Below are positions 1 to 11,699 of a DNA stretch of 64,000 nucleotides, piece by piece. Under the pieces are notes generated by a model. The model did not search any database. It was given only the letters and a program-made list of their open reading frames with translations, and was not told the origin of the DNA. Numbering within the stretch: the first letter of the stretch is position 1; each line of letters opens with the position of its first letter. This DNA comes from Chaunax sp. Z400 (lineage: Eukaryota; Chordata; Actinopteri; Lophiiformes; Chaunacidae): assembly GCA_037577475.1 (NCBI GenBank), contig CM075184.1:12762094-12826093 (forward strand). The letters are read 5' to 3'. The position numbers and the translations under genes are program-made.

Positions 1-2226
1 TTAGATGACAGGGTGGGGGCTGGGTTAGAATTGCACTGCGGGTAGAATTGTGGGTATCATGAGGACTCCGTGTCGAAGCAGAGCAACTGGAACATCTCTG
101 TGTTTACTGCTAATAAAACACATTGAAGGCTTACATGAGAAACTGTATCTGTACTCTAAAACAGGAGCAGCCTGGTTGGGTCATCTGTGGTTACTTTAGT
201 CAGATGTTCTCACAAACAGATAAACAATACTGGCATCTAAAAATTGTTTTAATTATGGATTGATAAGATGGTTATTAACTAATTCATTATTTTGTCTGTA
301 AAGAGTCAGATAAAAGTAAAAAAAAAATACCTGTTGTAATTTGTCCAAATGTCCGGCAGACAAATCGTATTCTCAACACATGAGGAAACCTTACTCATAT
401 TCCTCTGATCATTACTCAATCAACTAATCATGGCTAACAACTTTGCAACTCAAGCTGCCTGCAGTATCTATACACTGATTCTGACATGTCCCATCTCTCT
501 CTCCTTTTCCCATTTCTCACCCGTCGCCCCCCCACTCTGACCATAGGTCAGTCGCCATCAACAGTATCTGTTACAACAATAATCCACATTCTTGCCCAGG
601 TCACCAACTTGCATTTGACAGGGAAAAAGGCTGTGCTGGGAGCAGAAAATCCAGATAAACTAAGCTGAGCATACGTGGATTTCTCTCGCCAGCCCTTTCC
701 ATAGTCATGAATGTTATCTCGCAGCAAACGGAAACCTGACAACAAACTGAGAGGCTCAGCCACATAGATTTCCACCCAAATACCAGTGATTCACTCCTCG
801 TCTTACAAGTCTCAGACTTTGACCGAGGATTTGAGATCGGGCTGGAAAGAAATGTAGCTTCCTGTGTGTAGTGTACAGTTCACCATAACATTCACAGCTG
901 TGACCAAAGCTCTAGTTTCAAGTACCTGCTTTCCTGAATTCAAAAGCTGGAAGCTGTCGAGCAAAAATAAACACTTGAGATATGCCATCCAGAAACTTCA
1001 TCAGCCGAGCTACAAAGGATATTTCACTCGTTCCAAATATTATACAAGGAAAACAAGTTGTTATTCAAGGTGTGAGATTCCCCCAGAGTCCCTCACCTCA
1101 CACTATTAATAGCTGTTCTCTGTTAGCCTGCTTCCCTTGTGTTGATGGTCTTCTGTGGGTGGTGTCTTCTCCAAACATTACAGAGACAATCCTAAACTAC
1201 ACAGCAACAAACACACTTTTCTAAAAAACAGAGTTATGCTAAATTACTTTCTATTTTTACGCTACTGGGGCTGACAGACAGATAAAATGAATAGTATACT
1301 TGGCACATCACAAACGTGTCACTTTCACTTCGCTGTCAGATTATGGAACATCTGCAACATTAAAATGACAGGATTGGCTGATTTACTAACATGCATTCAG
1401 CACTACGAAAATCTATGAAAAGCAGCGATAAAGGTGAGAGGTTAAAGCCAAGGCTGTGTGTTTACATGTGGATGAGTGTAATGCGCTCTCTTCTGCAGAC
1501 AGCACTTGAAGTGCACCCACTGTGCCGTCCCTCATGCTGCTACTTTAATAGAGCTTGCTACTCTGATTGACCTCTACACTGCTGGATCACACACAGCTCC
1601 TGGTGAACCATGTCTATCTTAATGGACAGTGATCTGCACTAGAGACATGCAATGTCCCGCAAGACAAGCCAATTCAAACACGTCATGCTGCAACATTTTT
1701 GATTGATACAAAAGGAAAACTCTCATGGTTCTCACTTTCCATGACTGATCTAACAGAGACGTCTGTCTGATAGAACATCATTTAAGGGTTCTTGGACACA
1801 CAGTGTTTGTTGCAAGTGAGTGACATGCAGGCTTTGCATGAACAGCCACTGTATCTCTGAGCTGCCAGCGTTTGGTCTTTAGAGGACAGATATCCCAGCT
1901 GCCTTACTGTGGTCAGCTCATGGTGGAACAGAACTGTCTCTGAATTCTGTGTCTCTGGTTGATCTGTATCTGTCTCAGCTGGTGTTTCTCTAGAGTTGTC
2001 GGTATGGTAAAGCTGTTTCGTGAGGATTTGCGGTAAAACCTGGAGCAAACGTTTGAGTTGTCTTTCTTGAGCTGGATTGGAATTGAACTGTTTTGGGGTT
2101 GTGAGGGAAACAAAACAGACTCTGGGACTGTGAGGGGAGTCTTACACACATATTCAGATACATGCCAATATTGCTTTTATAGAATGATTTATTACAGCTA
2201 TTGAAAGGTGACTTGAGTTGTTGTTA
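1..2226. other. presumed znf609 intron (downstream of exon 2); nothing recognised
   Basis: AT-rich noncoding sequence. All frames are short and without motif. No repeat family was identified. Confidence 0.5.
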
Positions 2227-2229
2227 CAC

Positions 2230-2430
2230 TGTGGAACCTGTTTTCAAGTGTTTGTCTTTTCCGGTTCTGAAAACACAGTTGTCATGTAAACGAACGGCCA
2301 AAACACAACAAAAGTTTATCGTCTTTGGGCGAAACGGTTGTTGTGAAAATGGCTCCTTTGTTCGAGGTGGGGGATAAAAATATTGCAATCTCAGTGTTTT
2401 TTTTCCTTTAACATGCAGCCCTAATCTATA
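2230..2430. repeat. possible family A terminal remnant
   Basis: CCGGTTCTGAAAACACAGTTGTCATGTAAACGAACGGCC followed by GGGCGAAACGGTTGTTGTG resembles the 'gtgtaaacga / aacg-gttttc' termini of family A at 8325-8400 and 51470-51530. Nothing else of the family is visible here. Confidence 0.3.
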
Positions 2431-2926
2431 ACTGAGTGTTAGTCTAAAAGCCATATGGATCTTTACACCTTAGTATTCCTTGGGGCAATGAAAGCTGTAG
2501 CTTGCAACATATCAAGGTTTAACATGTAGTGGTGAAAAGGAGAAAAAAAAGGTTGTGGGTCACTAGACGAGCATAACAGGGCAAAGTTCAATAGTTTATT
2601 TTCTGATCCACACAGCATGTCTATGACTTGTTTTAATTGACTTGAGAATAATCCAGGGAGTTATGTGAGAAGCCTTTTCTGGAGTAAAAGCATGCCAAAA
2701 CAGGAAAACCTGCAAATAAATCTACTTAAGCAAGTATCTAATCAATCTAAAAGGAATTTGGAACTACTCAGTAGATGCACTTTGGCATAACAGCGAAAAG
2801 AGATTAAGCCCTCAAATGTTCCTAAGACACTTGCTTAATCAAAAGACATGTGGCAACGTGTCAGCACAATGCAGTAAGTCATCACACTGCAGCCGCTGGT
2901 AGGGAACCTCTACACAAATTATAACT

Positions 2927-3005
2927 CTGTGCCCTTCACATCATTAAAGTCTAGCTGGGGTGATGTCAATGTAGCAGGAGTACAGTGAAACCCATTAAAA
3001 CAAAC
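2927..3005 (+). repeat. 79-bp repeat, copy 1
   Basis: Identical to 8660-8738 at 77 of 79 positions, in the same orientation; it starts CTGTGCCCTTCACATCATTA and ends in CCATTAAAACAAAC. One minus-strand frame is open through the unit in both copies (FNGFHCTPATLTSPQLDF). The wider flanks are unrelated. Confidence 0.85.
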
Positions 3006-4734
3006 CAAACCTCCCTTATATCTGCCAGCCGTTTCACAGGAGTCTGCTGCTCTCAGCCATCCGTGTTTGATGACCTTGTTAGTTTGAGTGCCTAATCTGC
3101 TAATGCCCTGATAAAAATAAACAGTCAGTGCAGTCATTGTCGTCCCCCCCTCCTCCCTGTCTTCAGCTGCTATCAACAAACACAGATACATCTTTATTTA
3201 ACCAGGGATCTTATGAGGCGGGCTATGTATTGTTGGTTACAGCTAAATGCTGTTTAAGGTAGTGTGAACCTCACCACTGAAAACCTAAGAACACAACTCA
3301 ATAAATGATACAAAGTCTAGTTGTTTTTGGACATTTCAATGCTGGAAATCCTATGTTATATATTTAAGAATGAATTAACATTTTATTAAAAAAATCATAA
3401 ACCATGACTGTGTGCTATTTTTAAATTATTAGCCAAAAACAAAATGTTTCAAAAAATATTTGGATTTATTTTAAGGTTTGTCAAGTACATTGATTACCAA
3501 CACTGAGTCTCTTTGAGTCTTAATAATTCATATCTAATCCTAGATTTTTGATGAAATCAGAATAAATAATTAAACTCGCAGTATTTATTATAAATCCTTA
3601 AAAAAAACGGCAGACAGGTCAATAATATTCTTTCCATTCATACTATTGACTTCCACAAAAGAAAGGATCAAGACCTAGCAAACAAGTACAGTACATACTA
3701 TATACTAGTAGTAATATCTTATTATAAAAACACCGTAATAAGTGCAACACATTACTGCAGAGGATGGATTTAACAGCAAAATGTCTCACTTTTCAGCAAA
3801 CATAAAACCTAATGGATGTAATTAAATGTAATGTAGTTTCCCAGGTGGACATATAGGCCACCATTGCGAAACATAATTAAATGTGTGAGCTGAACTCATC
3901 ACCACGGACTAAACCATTCCCTAGCCTCCACTACAAAGAGGAGCTCATTTCCATATTAACTTCACCTTCATTGATCCACTCACCCATCCTCTCCCCCCAG
4001 CAACTACACAAACAGCCTGAACTCTTTTTGATATATCCAGAAATAGTATGGAGTAAGGGCAAAAAACGACCTCACAGCTATTTATTTACCATAGGAACAT
4101 TAGTGCAGGAATAGGTGACTGTACATTCTAGTGAAAAGTCATTTCAGCAAAACAAGAACTACATGGACCACTAACTCAGGAAGCTTGTCCTGAATATCAA
4201 GCTGGAGGGAAATGATGTCCATTCCTAACATGCTGAGACATCAACCCTGCAGCCAGTATGTGCACCAGTGAGGTACTTTCAGATGAAAACAGTAACCCAG
4301 CTAAATGCAAGCCTGTCGACTCAATTTACATTTAAAAATGACTTCACAGCTGCAACAAGGACATCCAAAGGTCCAGACATGCTGCCTGTCGGCTGGACAG
4401 TTTTGTTTATACTATACTGTGTGTTTGCCTACACGGGCGTGTTCAAATGTTCAATGTTAGAGCATACTTCCACTTGCACACTTTGTGCAATCAGAAATTT
4501 TGGGTTGGACTGACATAGGCAGATGACAAAATTTGTGTCACATGTGCCTTTACAGCCACGGAGACGCGTAAAGTATAAACTGGCATTAAAAGAGGAGGCA
4601 CTTAAAAGCAATCAGGTATGATTATGGAAAGTAGGCTGGTTTGCTATGCAGTAAAATATTTACATCCTGAACAAGCAACATACCCTCTCTCTTAACTTTT
4701 ATATCTATACTAAATAAATACTAGCCCTTTTAAA
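3006..4734. other. presumed znf609 intron; nothing recognised
   Basis: AT-rich sequence with short A and T runs. A 'TTTATTTAACCAGGG' string at 3192-3206 resembles fish LINE tails but is too short to call. Confidence 0.45.
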
Positions 4735-5275
4735 ATAGCCTGTTCAAGGCTGGACAACGCAATAAGGGCATAATGGTCTCTCTCCGTCTCTGTGACAGCG
4801 GCAGAGGTAGTAATAGGGCCAAATAGGACATCTGTATAAACTTGAGGAGGAAAAGCATAACGGGGGTGTGATGTTTTCATTTTGTTTAATGTGTGCAGCC
4901 CAGAGCCAGAGGATTGAAAGAGCAGCTAGTAGCCTTAGCAGCTAACTCGAAAAAGAAGAAGAAGAAGAAGAAGAAGAAGAAGAAGAAGAAGAAATGTATT
5001 CAAACTGGGGAGACAACACGGGTCCGGGAGCTCCTTACCCTCCAAAAACACAACGTAATCAACGGCATGTTATAGGGAAGGTAAATGATTGTTTCGCGCG
5101 TGTTGTTTAACTTTTTACAAAGCGTTGCTCGATGCATCCGTAAAACGTCACAGCTGTGTTATACGCCACGCCTCTTTTGCTCGCAGAACGCCAGCTCGCT
5201 ATATAAAAATCCCCCAGGTGAGCGGTGTCGAGGCTGTTGTGCGATGATCTCTGTGTAACAAGGGCTACAGTGATC
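4735..5275 (+). repeat. dispersed non-autonomous repeat, family A copy 1
   Basis: Shares ordered blocks with 33328-33970 and 50880-51545 in the same orientation: 'CTCTGTGACAGCGGCAGAGGTAG', 'TTAGCAGCTAACTC', 'TTACAAAGCGTTGCTCGATG' (5115-5134) and 'GCTATATAAAAATCCC'. No protein is encoded. It is probably a non-autonomous DNA transposon, but class and ends are not established. A long (GAA)n has expanded inside this copy. Confidence 0.7.
4953..4993 (+). repeat. (AAG)n microsatellite
   Basis: About 13 uninterrupted AAG units inside family A copy 1, at the spot where the other copies have only AGAAGG or GAGGAAGAA. Confidence 0.95.
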
Positions 5276-8159
5276 ATTTAAACACCACCAACATGGTGCT
5301 GCTTTATCTAATTGGTTAGCTGTGCGCCACACCAATGCCATACCATCTGGAAGGCAAGTTTGAGTGACACATCTGAGGGCTTATCAGATGCCAACACTGC
5401 ACAAAAGGTAAAACTGTTTAATGATGATGGTTTTTTACACATTAACCCCTTTATCTACCAAGACAACAATTGGTAGATACACAGTAAAACATACACATAT
5501 TACAATAGTCGCCACTTTGTGGACCTTGCATGTTCTCCTTGTGTTTGCATGATGAAGAGTATAATCCACCCGGATTCTTAAAATTTTCTTTATACAAATA
5601 TCGTCACTTATTTCTTTTTTTTCCAGCAGTGCTACAAAATCACAGCCTTACAGCATCACACTGCAAGAAATGAATAAATCAATCAACCTACAAGACTGCT
5701 GACCAAACACGGGTGGGAGAAACAAAACCGCAAATAGAATGAACATCGTTTTGACAATCTACAACCGATAATGCAGAGTCTCTGTATTCAAGGACATGGA
5801 TGCAGTCTCCATTGAGTGTATCAGTATTCATAAGAGGACTGCTGTGCCAGGGGTGACTTTGATGCATGTGCTACTCTTGTTTAAAGGAAAGAAACAGCAT
5901 GAGAAAATCAAACCCTTGCACACCAGAGACCACAAAAGTCGCTGGCAAAGAACCAATTTTTGAGGAGAGGTTTAAGAAGAGGATAACCTACATTTATCAC
6001 TTATGACAACTGAGGTTTCTGTTCTAGTAAACCATGCAAATATAGATATTCTATGAGACACAGGGATCACAAGTCTGGAACGAGAGTCTGCAGTATTAAG
6101 ACTTCATTTGCTCAAAAAAGATCACAATAAAAAGCAGGTACAAGATGTACGTATGTATGCAGTCCATAAATACACGTTGTCGACGATGACTCTTGTTTTG
6201 AATTGAATATTTCCCACAATAACACAGAGTTTGAGGTTCATGTTTGGTTAACTTCATCATAACTCTTTATATTGTTTTTTTATGTTGTCACCATCCCTTC
6301 ATGGGCCACGTCTGGCCCTGGCCCAGACATATAAATTTAACATGTTGTGTAAACAGTGACAGACTCCTTGATGCCAGAGTCAAATAGTTCCATGTCATCG
6401 AGTTTAAAAAGGACTTGGCAGCAAAGCAAAGCTTCAGTTAAGGAGGCAGAACAGCACAGTCCAACAGTGTTTGTACATTTAATGAACATGTAGTTTGCTT
6501 ATCCATTCAGTTCTCTTGAAGCGCATTAGACTGGGGTGAAATGTAAACGGATTCAGTGATGATGAAGCATTAAGTTGTTGGACCGATGCCCAGTCAGTGA
6601 GACGCATGGTGCGTTACCTCATTCTCAAACACCTTCTTTGGCGAACATGTTTAATGTGAAGGACTTCAGTGTGCTGAATGTGTGTATCTAAAGCAAATAC
6701 TGTGGAACAAAAGGGAAAAAAAACTTAAAATAAAGCACAATGAGTACATTCTCCCCTCAAATTGATGAAGTATTGGTGATGTCTAGCTGACATCCTAATC
6801 TGACTGGAACATAACTCGTCACCATAATTATCAGCTTTAATACAACTCATAAAGGACGTCAAGGGGAAAAAATACTTGTAGTATTCTAACAATTCTGAAA
6901 ATTCTTTGATTAAAAACTGCGATTTACATAATTTCAATGAGAGAACATCTATTAGTGGAAAAACAAGCTTTTGCAGTAAGACACCACTGATTTCTTTATG
7001 TAAGAGGGGAAGTTTTCAGTGACAAATAGTAAACATTTACATTAGAAATATCCCAGAAATGTTATTAACCGTTATATCAGACGTTTTGCATTGAAAGAAA
7101 GAGCGCTACTAAATGCAAACTAGTTCCAAATTCAGTCCTATAAAGTGAATGATGCAAGCATCCATCGACTCATGAATGTTTGACATTGGTCCCAAAGGAC
7201 GGACGTGTTCCCTCGTTAATTTCTATCAGCAGTATAATCCCCTTTTGAAACCCTTTTTAGGGTGAATTAGAAAGGCTCTGCATTCAAAGAGATGAGTGGG
7301 GAGAAGGGGGCGGGAATAATCACAAGGGCCTAGCTGTCTGTGTGGATTAGAATAGGAAAGAAAATCCTTTCATCTTAGATCTGTACTTGCATGCACAGAC
7401 ACAACGTGCCAACTGCATACTTCTCACTAAATAAAGCTAACTTTATGGAATTTATTTTGTTATACCAGAGGCTGTTTTTTAAATATTTGAACAGATGATA
7501 TTCAATTACGCTCTGAATGGCCACGATAGTCACCGGATTAGAGGAAAGCTCGCATAAAAGCTTGGCTCTCGAGGCTGACCTCTCAGTTTGGCTTTTAGGC
7601 AAGACAGAGCACATGATCTAACTTCTCCAATTTCTCGGGCTGAAATGTGGACGGCTGCTCTATTTTTGGCAGACAGCCTTTCGACACACTGCAAAATGTA
7701 ACGAGAGGGATAAGCCCACAGAACATCGTCAGCCAGCAAACAAACACCACCAAACAACACCATCTGACAGATAAGAAAATGGATTAGCCATCATGTGTGT
7801 TTGCTCAGTTGTCTACCTCTGTGTGGGTTTAACTGTGAGTAAAATGACAAGACGCCTAGCTGTGTGTGACATGAGTTGAAACCGAAAAGACTGTGAGACT
7901 AGAATATCAGAAATATCTCATATACATTGGAGATAAACAATGTTTTGGTTTTGATTCAAAGTATTGGGAAATGTCTGCTTATTTTAATTAAGTCATAACA
8001 ATAATAGGGTTTGTAAAACTACAGACAACAGTTGCGTCATGAGGATTGTATTCATTTACTAATTAATGACTTTGTAGACCAAAATCTTCCACGTGTCCGA
8101 GAAAAACACTTATTGTCCCCCCCTTGCACCTTCATCGAGCCTCACTGATCTGTATTAAC
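5276..8159. other. presumed znf609 intron; nothing recognised
   Basis: No frame above 80 codons, no repeat structure and no RNA gene seen. Confidence 0.45.
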
Positions 8160-8490
8160 GTCACAACGGTGTAATGGGGGTGGGGGTGCTTTCACTGTAG
8201 TTTTGCCTCTGAGTTGACATTTGAAAAAGAGGGCAAGCCAGTAGGACAGAATGGGGCTGTGACGTGTTGATAACATACTATATGTGCAATCTACAACCGT
8301 AAGCAGCTGAAAGTTGGCAGCGAAGGCCGCGTTTACACAGCTATAACATTTTAGCTGAAAACGGAGACGTTTTTTCTCTGCATTTTTAAAAGCCTTCTGC
8401 ATTCACACTGCATCGTTTCCGAAATGATCCCCGTACACCACTGATCCGCAAACACGACTGAAACCGCTGTGGTCTGTATGCCAAGGCATT
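8160..8490 (+). repeat. dispersed non-autonomous repeat, family A partial copy
   Basis: GGACAGAATGGGGCTGTGACGTGTTGATAACATACTATATGTG corresponds to the block before the 'TTAGCAGC' motif in the other copies, and GCGTTTACACAGCTATAAC...GAAAACGGAGACG matches the terminal style of copy 3. The middle block is absent or too diverged to see. Confidence 0.45.
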
Positions 8491-8659
8491 AGTTGGTGGT
8501 GTAACTTTTCAAAATCAACATTACAGAATAAGGTCATAGTGGTGGATCAGCAAATCTACATTGGAGGAGCGTTAATAAACTCAATAGAGTCTGCAGCACA
8601 AACAAAACTGGACAGTCTGAACAGTTTTTGTTGTTGTTCTGGCCATTGTAGGCTGTTTG

Positions 8660-8738
8660 CTGTGCCCTTCACATCATTAAAGTCTAGCTGGGGTGAGGTC
8701 AATGTAGCAGGAGTACAGTGAAATCCATTAAAACAAAC
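8660..8738 (+). repeat. 79-bp repeat, copy 2
   Basis: Partner of 2927-3005, differing at two positions (ATGTC to AGGTC, and ACCCA to ATCCA). It lies about 170 bp after the family A partial copy and could be the tail of a larger repeat. Confidence 0.85.
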
Positions 8739-11699
8739 ACACACGTCGCGTTTCCAAAACTTAAAGCAAACAAGCCAGAGACAAATGTTTTGTTTTCCCA
8801 AAAGGCTTTACAACCAATCAAATGGTATTTTTAGACATGTTATAGTTCATCCAGGGATCTGGTGCAGATAACTAACTGGTCTATACAGCATGCACTATTG
8901 TTCAAAGTGTGTCTACAAATACTGTTGGTATCCAAAAACATTTTTTCATATTATATGTACAATGTACATTCACATGTACATGTAAATTCTTTACTTCCCA
9001 CGCCGACCAAACACAAGTACTGTAAAGTAAGAACTTACCCCTTAGCTTACAGGTATTTTTAAATAGTTGATTAATTGAAAGGAAAATGTTTTGAAGATCA
9101 ATTAATCATTTAAATCAAGTTTCAAGATTTGAACATTTGATTGTTCCACAAGTTTTTCTTGTAGCATATTGGACTGTTCATAAATAGTCATGACTGGTCA
9201 AAAAAAGAAAAATTAATTAATGGTGTCACCTTGTGTGTGTACTGTTGTTGGATTAAATTAATTGTTAACACATTTTTTTTTAAAACACTGGTTGCCACCA
9301 TGTTTCCATTTATAGCTATAACCCAAAAAGAAAGTATGTAAGGAATGGTGAGAATGGGAAAGCCAATAAGATTTATGTCATCGCTCTCACATACACAATT
9401 TATAGAGATAAAACTTTATTAAATACTGGTGATACCTTAATGACCAGAGACACAAATCACAAGATGCTGAAGCTACGACATCATGGTAGAATACTTCAGA
9501 ACTAGAAAAACACCTTTTGTAATTTCATCAGATTCCATATCAGTAAACAATTGACAGCATTCAAACTTTGGCCTTTGTTAAGGACAAAGAAAGGTAAAAA
9601 AGAAAAGAAAAAAGAAAGTATTTTATAAATATTATACTTCAGAGGAACAAAATACTTAGAAGTAATGATGTAATGAAGTAAGAAATCTCATAAAAGACAC
9701 ATTAGTGATTTTTTGAAGTTGTTCCATTAAACAAAGTGGCTGCTAACAGTCCCTGAGAGGAGTGTTATGGGGGAGGGTGAGACACGTAATCCTCTCTCTA
9801 ATCACTCCTTGCTTAAACACTGCCCTGTTGTTAACTTCCTCTTTGTTTTACTGCAAACCTGTCACAAGAAGTTAAGCTCTTGGACTGTGAATGTTTTCTC
9901 ATCAAGCGTTTCACGGTCAAACCTGTTTCGGTATTGAAAATGATTTTGACGTGTGCACCGTAAAATGTCTAAATTTAAATTCAAGGGTTGAACAACCATG
10001 AGCAAAAGAATCAAGAACACTTGGCCAAAACAAAAGACATAAAAAACAAAAACAACAAACAAAGCCCTCAGCAGCAACGGAGAAATCATCAAAACATAGT
10101 CTACAAACTCTTTCAAAACCAGAGCAAGTCAGTACAAACTTGGAGCCACCTCTTCCCTCACTGGTAGAAAATTCCAGTTGAGAGGGGATGGGGGGGGGGG
10201 GGGGGGGGGGGGGGAGCGTCTGCTCCTCCCCACTGTGTGGGTTTTGTTCTGCTAATCAGACCACATGCCTCAAGGATTCAGGAATCCAAGAGCTCTCAGC
10301 CAGCTCCTCTCATTCCACATACAGCCGCAGCAGCCTGTGACAAACTATTCAGTGTATTGGGGGGTTAAAGACTCTATCCATTCATAACCCCGTTGAACGG
10401 CCCCCTCCTCTCCTAATCTCAGGCAGTTCTTTACCCCACACCCCCTTCTCTTGCTCCTCGTATGCCCTCTCTCTACCCTTTCACCACAACAGTCTTTTTT
10501 ATCTACGTGCATACTGCAATCTGGGTCTGAATAGTCTCATGGTTTATTATAATACCATAGTCCAACCACACACACACACACCACAGATTTAAATAGAAGA
10601 AACAGAAGTGAGCGTACATCGAGTCAGTGCAAAGAAAGTCTTGATATTTCTCTTTTCCCTTCTTATTTTGGTTTGTTTCCTCTCTGTTCTCCCCTCCCTG
10701 GCTCTCTTTCTACTCACGCATCGAACGACGAAATGAGGCACACTGGAAATTTGCAGGCTGACAATGGAAGACAGCTGCTCTCGCTCCATAAGTCTTTCAT
10801 GAGCTGAATTAGTTGTACAACCCCTTGCTCCCTTCCCCCCACACATGCCTCCCTCATAGCGAGCTGATCCAGACACAGTAACACACCTCGTGGAAAGCTT
10901 AGGAGAGAAAGAGACGGGGAGGGAAAGACAAAGCATGACACGGGCTTTGTTTGACAGATCTGTGATTCATTTTGCAAAAGTAGCCAAATATGTTTCGTGC
11001 CCCTGAAGAAAACCTTAGCATAATTTCTTGATGTGTTATATTATGATGTTTGTTTAAACCAGAGAGTAAAATGAAGTTTCTCAAATTGTACTGATTCAAG
11101 GAGCTGAATGCTTTCATGATTAAAACAACACTAGTCTGTTGATTAGTACTGCCTAAAATTACCACTTTTCAGAGGATCCCTGAATCAACCACATGGATAT
11201 AATACAAGCCCTCAGAATTACATTGATATATAGACCTAAGTGATAACACGACTGGCAGGGAAAATGCCTGTTACTAGGAATTCTGGAGGCAACAACATAA
11301 AAAGGGTTGAAAAATTGCCAATAAGGCTCTCACTGGGGAATTTGATTCTTTCAATACCAAGACCAGTTAGACTCACTAAGTTTTCATTATTCCTGATCGC
11401 ACTTGTGGTAAATAAAAGCTTACTTTACACCCAATATCAAACTGACAAAAAAATCCCAAGAGCTGTCAGGAAGCAGAGAGATGGCCCACAAATCAGGTTG
11501 AACAACTTGAATGTCAAGGCGACTGCAGAAAGTGTGGATGACAGGAATGACCTGTTTCCAGTAATAAATATTTCTAAAAAAAAAATAATAATAAAAAAAA
11601 AGTCTGGTGTGCACCTCAGCAACAAGACTCTAAACTTTCTTCTTTGCTGCTGGGTTAGCTGATCATTCTGGTATAATGGGGATTTATGTTCCAATATGG
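8739..11699. other. presumed znf609 intron
   Basis: Holds the G25 tract and a short (CA)n at about 10567-10582. The 140-codon frame at 11240-11662 has no recognisable domain and ends in an A-rich lysine run, so it is not called. Confidence 0.45.
10190..10214 (+). repeat. G25 homopolymer
   Basis: Twenty-five consecutive G. The tract can form G-quadruplexes, and its length is likely to vary or to be misassembled. Confidence 0.9.

Noticed and set aside
3188..3206. Possible LINE 3' tail (TTTATTTAACCAGGG)
   Set aside because: Too short, and no neighbouring LINE sequence.
4893..5075. Frame with a polylysine run
   Set aside because: It is the (AAG)n microsatellite inside a dispersed repeat.
11240..11662. 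140-codon plus-strand frame
   Set aside because: No known domain, ends in an A-rich lysine run, and adjoins a transposon; no splice or start context to support it.
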